Below, in pieces: positions 15,571 to 23,223 of a stretch of DNA of 37,319 nucleotides (position 1 is its first letter; each line of letters opens with the position of its first letter). The position numbers and the translations under genes are program-made. The stretch is from contig JAVBPC010000031.1 of assembly GCA_031549905.1 (NCBI GenBank), positions 1-37,319 on the forward strand. The letters are read 5' to 3'. This stretch comes from Avichristensenella sp031549905. GTDB lineage: Bacteria; Bacillota; Clostridia; Christensenellales; Aristaeellaceae. Under the pieces are notes generated by a model, which saw only the letters and a list, made by a program, of their open reading frames with translations, did no database searches and was not told the origin of the DNA.

Positions 15571-15678
15571 ATGGTATACACTTTCCCCACTTTTTGAAAA
15601 GGCCAAAACAAAACCGGCCGTAAGTGCATCTAACAGGTATCAATAGCTATTGACCATGACGGGCGCAAGGAGCACGCG

Positions 15679-16173
15679 ATGACCGACGAGACGTACATCC
15701 AGAAGGTACTGGACATGCGCGAAACGCTGTACCGGATCAGCTACGGCCTGCTTTCCAATGAGCAGGACCGGTACGATGCCGTGCAGGAGTGCCTGCTGAA
15801 GGCCTGGGAAAAGCGCGCAACCCTTCGGGAAGAGGGGTTTGTGAAAACATGGGTTACGCGCATCCTGATCAACGAGTGCCATCAAATCGGCCGGAAACGC
15901 CGCCGGGTGACGCCGATGGAGCAGGTTCCCGAGCGGGATGCCGCGCAAGCTGCCCCGCCCGATGCTGATCTTGCCGTGCATGATGCGCTGCTGAACCTGC
16001 CGGAAAAACTGCGCCTGCCCGTCATGCTGCACTATATGGAAGGCTACGGAATCAAAGAAATTGCCGGGATGCTGCGTATCCCGCAGGGCACCGTCTCTAC
16101 AAGGCTGAGAACCGGGCGGGAACGCCTGCGCGATCTTCTTGGGGACGAAGAGGAGGTGTTGAGCCGTGCCTAG
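15679..16173 (+). CDS. ECF-type sigma-70 factor
   Basis: RNA polymerase sigma factor of 164 residues with only regions 2 and 4. Region 2 includes LYRISYGLLSNEQDRYDAVQ and FVKTWVTRILINECHQ; region 4 includes LPVMLHYMEGYGIKEIAGML with the helix-turn-helix IPQGTVSTRL. The ATG at 15679 follows AAGGAG. It overlaps the DUF4179-like anti-sigma gene by 8 bases, the usual pairing in which the membrane partner holds the factor until an envelope signal arrives. Upstream, GCATCTAACAGG near 15627 could be the -10 region of a self-regulated ECF promoter, but I see no firm -35. Targets are unknown. Confidence 0.88.
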   Translation: MTDETYIQKVLDMRETLYRISYGLLSNEQDRYDAVQECLLKAWEKRATLREEGFVKTWVTRILINECHQIGRKRRRVTPMEQVPERDAAQAAPPDADLAVHDALLNLPEKLRLPVMLHYMEGYGIKEIAGMLRIPQGTVSTRLRTGRERLRDLLGDEEEVLSRA

Positions 16174-17317
16174 GCTGCAAAACGCATTCGGCCGCGCGCC
16201 TGAACCCTTTAACGCCTTTGTCGAAGATACGCTGCGGCGGCAAATGGAGGAAGAGCAAATGAAACTGAGGCATAAATCCATCGGGGGAATCTGGATACTG
16301 GCCATCGTGCTGATACTGTTGATGGGGACCGCGCTGGCCGTCACGGGCGGGCTTGGCATACTGGATTTCGCGAAACCCGCGGACCCGGAAGCGGCGCAGC
16401 AACTGGTGGTGGACCTGACGGAAAACGAAGCGTTTGAAACCGGGCTGGTGCGCTATCAGCTGCAGGAAGCGATGATGGATGGCGGCACGATTATGTTCAC
16501 CCTGATGTGTGAAGCGCTGGACCCGGATACCTATATCCTGGTCAACGACATTGACCCGAACCTGAACATGAAGGGGACAGAAAAAACCTTCGGGCAAGTG
16601 GTGAAGGAATCGGGCAAACAGGCGCTGTATGTGGCGCCGCCGAATGTCAAGGTGAATGGCGAATTCCCGCTCAGATCCGGGGCAAGCTATGAGTTCCAGG
16701 ATGGAAAGATATACTGGTTCATTACCCCGCAGGGCCTCGCGCTTGGGGATGCGCCAGTGCAAGTGGAATGCAAGCTGGAAGACCGTGTGCTCAACAGCAC
16801 AGAAATCACCACGGCGGAAACCGGCGAGCAAAGCTTTGATCCCGACTTTGGCGAAGGCCAGGAATCCACGCTGACTTTCACCTTGCAGCCCAAGCCCGGA
16901 AGCTCAGAAACGGTCCGCTTTACCGGCCCGTTTGAAACCGAATATCTCACCATTGACTGGGTGGAAATAACCCGCGCCAACGTGGCGGCGTACACCCGCA
17001 TTCAATACACCATGAGGGATGACCTGACCGAAAAGGATCTGGAGGATCTGACGTTCATCGGCATCCAGTGGATTCCAAGCGCCGATTTCGATAAACCGTT
17101 TCCCTTGGGGATGAATAGCGGTACCACCGTGCGGGCAGATGGAAAGATCACCATGGATGGCCCCACGCACGCCGCAGGGGTTGCCTACATACAGGATGGC
17201 ACATGGGAGCCGATAGACGCCCTGCCCGAAACAGTGTATCTTCGCATGAGCTATCCGTGGATCGATAAGCTTGGCGAGGTGCTGACGCTGACCGACGGTG
17301 AAGTTACCAGCAAGTAA
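16166..17317 (+). CDS. Membrane anti-sigma factor, DUF4179-like
   Basis: Protein of 383 residues with a short cytoplasmic N-terminus (1-38), one transmembrane helix at about 40-62 (IWILAIVLILLMGTALAV) and a long extracytoplasmic C-terminal part rich in beta-strand patterns. This layout and the position directly after an ECF sigma gene match DUF4179-type regulators that sequester sigma at the membrane. The start is GTG 16166, with GAGGAGGTG about 8 bases upstream, overlapping the sigma gene. The extracellular part probably senses envelope conditions. The DUF assignment is from layout and context more than from a diagnostic motif. Confidence 0.72.
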   Translation: MPRLQNAFGRAPEPFNAFVEDTLRRQMEEEQMKLRHKSIGGIWILAIVLILLMGTALAVTGGLGILDFAKPADPEAAQQLVVDLTENEAFETGLVRYQLQEAMMDGGTIMFTLMCEALDPDTYILVNDIDPNLNMKGTEKTFGQVVKESGKQALYVAPPNVKVNGEFPLRSGASYEFQDGKIYWFITPQGLALGDAPVQVECKLEDRVLNSTEITTAETGEQSFDPDFGEGQESTLTFTLQPKPGSSETVRFTGPFETEYLTIDWVEITRANVAAYTRIQYTMRDDLTEKDLEDLTFIGIQWIPSADFDKPFPLGMNSGTTVRADGKITMDGPTHAAGVAYIQDGTWEPIDALPETVYLRMSYPWIDKLGEVLTLTDGEVTSK

Positions 17318-17326
17318 TCGCGATAT

Positions 17327-17369
17327 AAAGAAGAGGGGCTCCCGCATGCGCGGCAGTCCCTCTTCTTTT
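17327..17369. terminator. Bidirectional terminator between the anti-sigma gene and the GH4 gene
   Basis: Perfect 11-bp outer stem AAAGAAGAGGG/CCCTCTTCTTT lies between convergent genes. On each strand the stem ends in a T-rich tail (TTCTTTTA on plus, TTCTTTATAT on minus). Confidence 0.75.
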
Positions 17370-17383
17370 AGTGAAACGTCAGA

Positions 17384-18691
17384 TCAGCGGTATTCCGGCA
17401 GCCAGCCCGCATGCCCAGCGATCAGGTCATCGCACATTGCGACGATGTCATCGATCGAAAGCTCACTGGCAGTATGCGGATCGAGCATCGCTGCCTGGTA
17501 GATGTAATCCTTCTTCAGGGTGCGCGCGGCCTCAATGGTCAGCAGCTGCACGTTGATGTTGGTGCGGTTCAACGCGGCCAGCTGTTCCGGCAGCGCGCCG
17601 ACATGGCACGGGGTCACGCCGCTCTTGTCCACAAGGCACGGCACCTCGACCACCGCGTTTGCGGGCAGGTTATCGATCAGGCCCGTGTTCAGCACGTTTC
17701 CGCCGATTTTCACGGGCTGGTTCGTTTCCATCGCGCCCATGATGTAGCTGGCGTACTCGTGCGTTTTTTCGTGGGTCAGCAGCGGGTTCTGCGTCAGCTC
17801 GTGGCCGCGCTCTGTCCAGCGCTTGATCTGGTTCACGCAGCGGCGCGGGTATTCATCCAGCGGGATGTTGAAGCGCTCAATCAGCTCGGGGTACTTATCC
17901 TTGATGAAGTACGGCATGTACTCCGCGTTGTGCTCGCTGGATTCGGTCACATAGTAGCCAAAGCGTTTCATGATCTCATAACGCACCATATCGCCGTGCT
18001 TTTCGGTGCGGGCGGCCGCGCGCGCCTTGATCTCAGGGTACAGATCCACGCCGTCACGGGTCACTTCCAGCAGCCACGCCATGTGGTTGATGCCGGCAAT
18101 CTTCCACTGCACCTTTTCATCGTATTCCATGCCAAGGCCCTCCAGCAGGCCGGAGGTGCACACCTGCACGCTGTGGCACAGGCCCACGGTCTTGATGTCC
18201 GTCAGGCGCAGCATTGCGCCGGTCAGGGTGCACATGGGGTTGGTGTAGTTCAGGAACCACGCGTCCGGGCAGACCTCTTCCATATCGCGCGCGAAATCCA
18301 GCATCACGGGGATGGTGCGCAGCGAACGGAAAATGCCGCCGATGCCCAGCGTATCCGCGATCGTCTGGCGAAGGCCGTATTTCCTGGGGATTTCAAAGTC
18401 GGTGACGGTGCACGGTTCATACAGGCCCACCTGGATGGCGTTGACGACGTAATTCGCGCCGCGCAGGGCGTCCTTGCGGCTTTCAATGCCCAGATAGGAC
18501 TCGATCTTCGCCTTGCCCGCGATGTTGTTGTTGATGGCCTTCATCATGGCCTCAGACTCGGCCAGGCGCACCGGATCGATATCGTACAGCGCGATGGTGC
18601 TCTCTTCCAGAGACGGCGTGAGCATGCTGTCCCCCAGCACATTTTTCGCGAATACCGAAGAGCCTGCCCCCATAAACGTGATCTTTGGCAT
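17384..18691 (-). CDS. melA: Family GH4 glycosidase, probably alpha-galactosidase
   Basis: NAD- and metal-dependent glycoside hydrolase of 435 residues that cleaves by oxidation-elimination rather than by the usual carboxylate mechanism. The N-terminal Rossmann motif is FMGAGSSVFAKN. The metal-site motif CHS lies at residues 172-174 (GLCHSVQ), with NYTNPM at 149-153 and GINHMAW at 200-206. The CHSV form favours alpha-galactosidase or alpha-glucosidase (MelA/AglA) over 6-phospho-glycosidases. It is cytoplasmic, so its sugar must be imported; no transporter adjoins. AGGAGG lies 8 bases before the ATG. The RNA methyltransferase gene ends 21 bases upstream on the same strand, so read-through is likely; the palindrome TTGTTATAACAA (18710-18721) lies at that junction. 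Confidence 0.85.
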   Translation of the reverse strand: MPKITFMGAGSSVFAKNVLGDSMLTPSLEESTIALYDIDPVRLAESEAMMKAINNNIAGKAKIESYLGIESRKDALRGANYVVNAIQVGLYEPCTVTDFEIPRKYGLRQTIADTLGIGGIFRSLRTIPVMLDFARDMEEVCPDAWFLNYTNPMCTLTGAMLRLTDIKTVGLCHSVQVCTSGLLEGLGMEYDEKVQWKIAGINHMAWLLEVTRDGVDLYPEIKARAAARTEKHGDMVRYEIMKRFGYYVTESSEHNAEYMPYFIKDKYPELIERFNIPLDEYPRRCVNQIKRWTERGHELTQNPLLTHEKTHEYASYIMGAMETNQPVKIGGNVLNTGLIDNLPANAVVEVPCLVDKSGVTPCHVGALPEQLAALNRTNINVQLLTIEAARTLKKDYIYQAAMLDPHTASELSIDDIVAMCDDLIAGHAGWLPEYR

Positions 18692-18712
18692 ATGAACCCT
18701 CCTATATTGTTG

Positions 18713-19465
18713 TTATAACAAATACATCAGGATGCTCGCGGCCACCGCCGCGTTGAGCGACTCCACCTGTCCTTCCATTTGCAGGCGCACCCGTCTGCCT
18801 GCCAAAGCGGATACCTCCGGCAAAACACCGTGCGCCTCGCTGCCAATGACCAGAATCAGTCTGTCCTCTTCGGCTGAAACACGTTTGCCGATCGGATCGC
18901 CGGAAAGTTCCGCCGTGATGACGGCATAGCCCATCGCCTTTAGCTGCGGGATCGATTCCGTCAGCGGCGCGCGGCAAACCGGCAGGCGCAGCAAACTGCC
19001 CATGGAGGCCCGCATCGCCTTTTGCGAATACGGATCGGCACAGTCGGGGCTGAGCAGCAGGCCGCTAAACCCTGCCGCTTCCGCCGTGCGCGCCATTGCG
19101 CCGACATTGCCCGGGTCCTGCACGCCGGACAGCGCCAGCAGCCGTGCGCCGGCAACGTCTAGCTGCATCGGCTGCGGCAACGCGACCTTCGCCACAATCC
19201 CCTGCGGCGTTTTGGCATCAGATACGGCGGCCAGCACCTCGGGCGTCACCACCAGCACGTCGTCTGCCTGCGCGGCAAGGCCGGCGTACTGATTCAGCTT
19301 GTCCTTTTCGATCAGCAGCGTTTCCACCGCAGCGTCGCGCAGCGCTTCCCGGCACAGCTTTTCGCCATCTACCAGGAATGCGCCCGCCGCTTTCCGGCCG
19401 GATGCCTCCCGCAGGGCGCGGAGGGCCGCCACGCGCGGGTTGCGCACGCTGGTCACCTCTAGCAC
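18713..19465 (-). CDS. SpoU/TrmH-family RNA 2'-O-methyltransferase
   Basis: SAM-dependent RNA ribose methyltransferase of about 250 residues with an N-terminal substrate-binding domain (NPRVAALRALREASGRKAAGAFLVDGEKLC) and a C-terminal SPOUT knot. The SPOUT motifs are GVQDPGNVGAMARTAEAAG, LILVIGSEAHGVLPEV and the final VESLNAAVAASILMYL. Its position after infC-rpmI-rplT is common in Firmicutes, where the protein is a probable 23S rRNA modifier. I place the start at GTG 19465, because GGGAGGG touches the ATG at 19471 but is 6 bases from the GTG. The rplT terminator lies just upstream, so expression may depend on read-through or an unseen promoter. Confidence 0.87.
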   Translation of the reverse strand: MLEVTSVRNPRVAALRALREASGRKAAGAFLVDGEKLCREALRDAAVETLLIEKDKLNQYAGLAAQADDVLVVTPEVLAAVSDAKTPQGIVAKVALPQPMQLDVAGARLLALSGVQDPGNVGAMARTAEAAGFSGLLLSPDCADPYSQKAMRASMGSLLRLPVCRAPLTESIPQLKAMGYAVITAELSGDPIGKRVSAEEDRLILVIGSEAHGVLPEVSALAGRRVRLQMEGQVESLNAAVAASILMYLL

Positions 19466-19488
19466 AGCCATCCCTCCCTTTCCATTGC

Positions 19489-19517
19489 AAAAAGAAAAGC
19501 CGCACACATGCACGGCT
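19489..19517 (-). terminator. Intrinsic terminator after rplT
   Basis: On the minus strand the hairpin AGCCGTGC/GTGCGGCT (19517-19498, with G-U pairs) is followed by TTTTCTTTTT. It closes the infC-rpmI-rplT unit, 14 bases after the rplT stop. Confidence 0.7.
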
Positions 19518-19531
19518 TGTTCATTGAAACA

Positions 19532-19882
19532 TTACGCCTTCTTGGCGGCGTCAACCAGCTGGGCGAACCCGCCAGCATCGTTGACAGCCATATCGGCCAG
19601 CATCTTGCGGTTCACATTCACGCCGGCCTTTTTCAGGCCATTGATGAAGGTGGAGTAGCTCATGCCATTGATGCGCGCGGCGGCGTTGATGCGGGTGATC
19701 CACAGGCGGCGGAAGTCGCGCTTCCTCAGCTTGCGGCCGGTGTAGGCATAGCGCAGGGAGCGCATAACCTGTTCGTTCGCGGCGCGGTACTGCTTGGACT
19801 TGGCGCCCCAGAAGCCCTTGGCGAGCTTTAGGATCTTCCTGCGCTTCTTATGGCCGTTGACGGCGCGTTTGATTCTTGCCAT
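19532..19882 (-). CDS. rplT: 50S ribosomal protein L20
   Basis: Ribosomal protein of 116 residues, full length. It begins MARIKRAVNGHKKRRKILKL and contains GFWGAKSKQYRAANEQVMRSLRYAY and RLWITRINAAARINGMSYS, all diagnostic of L20. It binds 23S rRNA early in 50S assembly and, in Firmicutes, represses its own operon by binding the leader RNA; a candidate leader is at 20823-20960. AAGGAAGGA precedes the ATG. Confidence 0.98.
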   Translation of the reverse strand: MARIKRAVNGHKKRRKILKLAKGFWGAKSKQYRAANEQVMRSLRYAYTGRKLRKRDFRRLWITRINAAARINGMSYSTFINGLKKAGVNVNRKMLADMAVNDAGGFAQLVDAAKKA

Positions 19883-19909
19883 GGTTGTTCCTTCCTTTCG
19901 CGGCTTGAC

Positions 19910-20107
19910 TTACTTATACGGGATCAATTGCTTCATCCGCTTGACTTCGGTGCCATCCACCAGTCCGCCACTGCGCAGGTTGCGCTTCTGTTTGGGCGAT
20001 TTCGAAGCCATGATGTGGTTGCGGTATGCCTTGGCGCGCTTGATCTTGCCGGATTTCGTCAGCGAAAGGCGCTTGGCCGCCCCGCGGTGGGTCTTTTGCT
20101 TGGGCAT
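19910..20107 (-). CDS. rpmI: 50S ribosomal protein L35
   Basis: Ribosomal protein of 65 residues: MPKQKTHRGAAKRLSLTKSG, then KIKRAKAYRNHIMASKSPKQKR, the standard L35 pattern. The ATG at 20107 follows AAGGAGGG by 7 bases. It lies 27 bases before rplT, but 193 bases after infC because a 126-bp near-palindrome is lodged between them. Confidence 0.97.
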   Translation of the reverse strand: MPKQKTHRGAAKRLSLTKSGKIKRAKAYRNHIMASKSPKQKRNLRSGGLVDGTEVKRMKQLIPYK

Positions 20108-20172
20108 GGGGTTTCCCTCCTTACCGAAAGGTTTATTTGCCGTCCTTGTTCTCGGGCCTATTCTGAATAGAT

Positions 20173-20298
20173 TTTGCAGGAAAGATCGCGAGAGATTTTT
20201 TCGTCCGGCTGCGTCGCCGGAGCGAGGCGTGGCTGGAGGCCACGTTGAGCGGAAGGCGGCACCGCCGGGCGGAAAAAGATCCGCGAGATTTCTGCAAA
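20173..20298. repeat. Long near-palindrome, copy 2 (126 bp), inside the infC-rpmI operon
   Basis: Ends TTTGCAG/CTGCAAA, then CGCG, TTTTT and CCGGC blocks matched by their complements, and a centre CGTGGC/GCCACG. It begins 2 bases after the infC stop codon and contains no gene. It shares GCGAGAGATTTT and closely related central and right-arm blocks with copy 1. It should be co-transcribed and form a large hairpin in the infC-rpmI-rplT mRNA, possibly an RNase site or a barrier between IF-3 and L35 expression. Confidence 0.8.
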
Positions 20299-20300
20299 GT

Positions 20301-20822
20301 TTATTTGGAATTGGCCTCAATCGGTGCCAGTATCATGATCATGTTACGGCCCTCAGTCAGCGGCCTTCTTTCCACTATCGCATAGTCTTTGACCCGCTCC
20401 TGGAAATCGCGCATGACTTCAAGCCCGATCTCCTGGTGGGTGATCTGCCGCCCGCGGAAGCGGATCGCGACCTTGACCTTGTCACCCTCCTGCAGGAAGC
20501 GGATGGCGTTCTTGGCCTTGACCTGAACGTCATTATCCTCAATCGTAACGGAAAGCTGTACCTCTTTGAGGGTGATGACCTTTTGATTCTTGCGGATTTC
20601 GCGCTGCTTCTTCGCCTGGTCAAAGCGATACTTGTCGTAGTTCATCAGCTTGCATACGGGCGGATGGGCGTTGGCGACAATTTTCACCAAATCCATCTCC
20701 CGCTCTTCCGCAAGGGCCAGGGCATCCCGAATGGGCAGCACCCCAAGCTGCTCGCCGTCCGCGCCGACGACACGCACCTCCCGGTCGCGAATCTCATCAT
20801 TGATCATCAGATCGTTGCTGAT
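20301..20822 (-). CDS. infC: Translation initiation factor IF-3, probable AUC start codon
   Basis: IF-3 of 173 residues, which binds the 30S subunit and proofreads start codons. Recognisable parts are INDEIRDREVRVVGADGEQL, the linker region and the C-terminal domain with VKVAIRFRGRQITHQEIG and EGRNMIMILAP. The first ATG (20807) would cut the conserved ISNDLMIN start and lies 24 bases from AGGAGG. ATC at 20822 is 9 bases after that AGGAGG, and no in-frame ATG, GTG or TTG is suitably placed. A rare AUU/AUC/AUA start is a known autoregulatory trait of infC. Encoded with rpmI and rplT behind an L20-type leader. Confidence 0.93.
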   Translation of the reverse strand: MSNDLMINDEIRDREVRVVGADGEQLGVLPIRDALALAEEREMDLVKIVANAHPPVCKLMNYDKYRFDQAKKQREIRKNQKVITLKEVQLSVTIEDNDVQVKAKNAIRFLQEGDKVKVAIRFRGRQITHQEIGLEVMRDFQERVKDYAIVERRPLTEGRNMIMILAPIEANSK

Positions 20823-20960
20823 ACCGATACACCTCCTATTTTTTCAAAACAAAAACGAGCGGGAAGGCCCGCTCGCGCATAGACAGAAATAGATTTCTGA
20901 ATTGTGACCCGCAGACACAAAAGTCATCGGGTGGGAAGCGGGCAGCCTCCACTTGTAGCG
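20823..20960 (-). promoter_or_regulatory. 5' leader of infC-rpmI-rplT, L20-leader-like attenuator
   Basis: About 135 bases lie between the promoter and infC. On the minus strand GGAGGCTGCCCGC and a distal GCGGGTCACA can pair (CCCGC/GCGGG). An intrinsic terminator then appears only 13 bases before the AGGAGG of infC: CGAGCGGG-CCTT-CCCGCTCG (20875-20856) followed by TTTTTGTTTT. This matches the known autoregulation of the operon by L20 binding to the leader and promoting termination. The identification rests on gene context, architecture and partial recollection of the Rfam L20 leader, not on a computed match. Confidence 0.65.
20847..20875 (-). terminator. Attenuator terminator in the infC leader
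   Basis: Perfect 8-bp stem CGAGCGGG/CCCGCTCG with loop CCTT followed by TTTTTGTTTT, placed upstream of infC, so it regulates rather than ends the operon. Confidence 0.8.
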
Positions 20961-20965
20961 CAAAG

Positions 20966-20995
20966 ATTGTAGCACTATGCTGCGCTTCTTGTCAA
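20966..20995 (-). promoter_or_regulatory. Promoter of infC-rpmI-rplT
   Basis: On the minus strand TTGACA (20995-20990), an 18-base spacer and TACAAT (20971-20966). Confidence 0.8.
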
Positions 20996-21043
20996 GCATT
21001 TCCCTGGAATATTTTCATTTTTTGCCTTCCTTCTTCTCTGTTT

Positions 21044-21054
21044 TATGGTACAAT
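21044..21054 (+). promoter_or_regulatory. Extended -10 promoter of the proA operon
   Basis: TATG (21044-21047), one base, then TACAAT (21049-21054) is an extended -10 (TRTGnTATAAT type). No good -35 stands 17 bases upstream. The predicted transcript start near 21060 leaves only a short leader before the proA ATG at 21073. Confidence 0.55.
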
Positions 21055-21072
21055 AGGGGTGAGGTGAAATAG

Positions 21073-22371
21073 ATGACCGTTGCGGAACAGGCGCGCCTGG
21101 CGCGGGAGGCCGCCCATGCGCTATCCGTATTGCCCGATTCCGTCCGAAAGCGCGCGATGCTGCGCGCGGCGGACGCCCTGATACAAAACACCAAAGAAAT
21201 CGTCGCCGCCAACCGGCGCGACTTTGACGCCGCCAAAGCCGACGGGCTGGCCGCGCCGCTGCTGGCCAGGCTGACGCTGGATGAAAAGAAGCTTGCCATC
21301 CTGGTGGACGGCCTGCGCGCGCTTGCCGCCACAGCCGATCCGCTTGGCCATACCACCCTTGCGCGGGAGCTTGCGCCGGGGCTTGACATGTACCGCGTCA
21401 CCTGCCCCATCGGGGTTGTGGGCGTGGTGTTTGAGTCGCGCCCGGATGCGCTGGTGCAGATCGCGTCGCTTTGCGCGCGCAGCGGCAACGCTGTGCTGCT
21501 CAAGGGCGGGCGCGAGGCGCTGGAAACCTGCCGCGCGCTGCACCGCGCCATGGATCAGGCGGTCCGCGCCGAAGGCTTCCCGGAAGGCTGGGCCGTGCTG
21601 CTGGAATCCCGCGAGGATGTGCACGCGCTGCTCTCGCTGGATGATTTGGTTGACCTGATCATCCCGCGCGGCAGCAACGCTTTCGTCCGGCAGATCATGG
21701 ATTCCACGCGCATCCCGGTGCTGGGGCACGCGGAGGGGTTATGCCATGTATACATCGACCGCGCCGCGGATATTCCTATGGCGGTGCGCGTTGTTACCGA
21801 TAGCAAAACGCAGTATGTCGCCGTGTGCAACGCGGTGGAAACGCTGCTGATCCATAGCGACATCGCGCCTGCCGCGCTGCCGCCGCTGTGCGGTGCGCTT
21901 TTGGAAAAGGGCGTCAAGCTGCTTGGGTGCGACAGAACGCGCGCCATCGTGCCCATGGATGCCGCAGGCGACGACGCCTGGGATGCCGAGTACCTTGACT
22001 ATATCCTGTCCATCAAGATCGTCGATTCGCTTGATGAGGCCGTGCGGCACATCAACCAGCATGGATCGCATCACACCGACGCCATCGTCACCGGGGATGC
22101 CGCCGCCGCGCGCAGCTTCCTGACCCGCGTGGACAGCGCGGGCTGCTACTGGAACTGTTCCACGCGGTTTGCGGATGGATACCGCTACGGGTTCAGCGCG
22201 GAGGTCGGCGTTGCCACAGGCAAGCTGCACGCCAGGGGTCCCATGGGCATGGAAGGGCTTTGCACCTACAAATACATGCTGATGGGCAGCGGCAACATCG
22301 TGGGCGAAAAGTTTGATTACACGCACCGCGACCTGGACCGCGCATTTCCCTTTTCGGAGGCCGGCGAATGA
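21073..22371 (+). CDS. proA: Glutamate-5-semialdehyde dehydrogenase (gamma-glutamyl phosphate reductase)
   Basis: Enzyme of 432 residues catalysing the NADPH-dependent second step of proline synthesis, gamma-glutamyl phosphate to glutamate semialdehyde, in the cytoplasm. ProA landmarks are IGVVGVVFESRPDALVQIASL, GNAVLLKGG, LIIPRGSN, the catalytic Cys near residue 252 in YVAVCNAVETLL, and AEVGVATGKLHARGPMGMEGL near the end. GAGGTG precedes the ATG by 6 bases. Unusually proB is not adjacent; the next gene overlaps by 4 bases (ATGA) and encodes a zinc-finger membrane protein. Length is close to that expected (about 415-430). Confidence 0.95.
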   Translation: MTVAEQARLAREAAHALSVLPDSVRKRAMLRAADALIQNTKEIVAANRRDFDAAKADGLAAPLLARLTLDEKKLAILVDGLRALAATADPLGHTTLARELAPGLDMYRVTCPIGVVGVVFESRPDALVQIASLCARSGNAVLLKGGREALETCRALHRAMDQAVRAEGFPEGWAVLLESREDVHALLSLDDLVDLIIPRGSNAFVRQIMDSTRIPVLGHAEGLCHVYIDRAADIPMAVRVVTDSKTQYVAVCNAVETLLIHSDIAPAALPPLCGALLEKGVKLLGCDRTRAIVPMDAAGDDAWDAEYLDYILSIKIVDSLDEAVRHINQHGSHHTDAIVTGDAAAARSFLTRVDSAGCYWNCSTRFADGYRYGFSAEVGVATGKLHARGPMGMEGLCTYKYMLMGSGNIVGEKFDYTHRDLDRAFPFSEAGE

Positions 22372-23183
22372 GGATGGATCTGTCCGCGCCGCTGGAACTG
22401 CTGGACCTGGAGCTGGCGTCGTTCTCCGACGGCCGCAGGCAGGCATACCTGACGTTTCAGTGCGAATCAGATATTCCGATCACGGGGTTTTCCGGTCAGC
22501 TGGTGATGTACGGCGAGGACGGACGCATGACGCGCCCGCGCCAGCTGCGGTTCAAGGGACTGAACGCGCAGCCGGGCGAGCCATTCACCTGCCCGCTGAA
22601 GGCCGATGACTTCCCTGAGTTCGTATCGTACGCCTTTTCACCGGAATGGGTATCCTTCCCGGAGGGCGACCCCTGGCAGTACGATGCGGACAGGCAGGTG
22701 GATGTGGAAATCGATCCCGTCACCGAAAAGGAGCGCATCGCGCTGATCGCCATCGCAGGGCAGGATGCTATCTGTTACGCCCAAAAGAAGGACGCGCTGT
22801 GGGTATGCGTCTGCGGGCGGCACAACCGTTTCCGCTGGAGCCGCTGCCGCCGCTGCGGGCGGGAGCGCGACCACACGCTTGCTAGCTTCGCCCCCGGCAC
22901 CGCGCTTGATACATACCAGGCGCATCTGGATACCGAGTGGCAGGAAGCTGCGAAGGAACGCCGCAAGGAGGCCGCGCACGCCCAGGAGATACAGCGCCAG
23001 GAAGCGCTGGCGCTCAAAGCCCGCACCCGCCGCGCCAGGGTGCGCGAAGGGTTGCTTGCCGTAGCGCTGGCCGCCGGGCTGATCGTGATGATCGCCATCG
23101 GCGCGCAAAAGCTGGCGGAGCCGCTGAACAAGGTGGCCGCGCAGCAGGCGTCCGCGCAGAGCGATTACCTGGATTCAATATAG
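22368..23183 (+). CDS. Zinc-finger protein with coiled coil and C-terminal membrane anchor, unknown function
   Basis: Protein of 271 residues that I cannot assign to a named family. The N-terminal 120 residues look like a beta-rich domain. A single zinc finger WVCVCGRHNRFRWSRCRRCG lies at about residues 144-163; the spacing W-x-C-x-C-x3-N-x6-C-x2-C resembles RanBP2-type zinc fingers. A charged helical coiled-coil region follows (about 185-222, rich in E, A, K, R), then one transmembrane helix (about 226-245) and a short outside tail. The finger should therefore be cytoplasmic and tethered. It starts in an ATGA overlap with proA, so it is translationally coupled, though no link to proline is obvious. 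Confidence 0.65.
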   Translation: MRMDLSAPLELLDLELASFSDGRRQAYLTFQCESDIPITGFSGQLVMYGEDGRMTRPRQLRFKGLNAQPGEPFTCPLKADDFPEFVSYAFSPEWVSFPEGDPWQYDADRQVDVEIDPVTEKERIALIAIAGQDAICYAQKKDALWVCVCGRHNRFRWSRCRRCGRERDHTLASFAPGTALDTYQAHLDTEWQEAAKERRKEAAHAQEIQRQEALALKARTRRARVREGLLAVALAAGLIVMIAIGAQKLAEPLNKVAAQQASAQSDYLDSI

Positions 23184-23223
23184 TCCCATCATCAACATTC
23201 CCTGATCTAAAGGAGGAAACCCC

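Noticed and set aside
15600..15678. ECF-sigma autoregulatory promoter upstream of the sigma gene
   Set aside because: GCATCTAACAGG could be a -10, but no matching AAC-containing -35 stands at a convincing distance; mentioned in the gene entry only.
17411..18718. Plus-strand ORF of 435 codons exactly opposite the GH4 gene
   Set aside because: Antisense frame of a clear GH4 enzyme; its composition (V, H, R, Q rich) is that of a mirror frame, and no ribosome binding site or domain is present.
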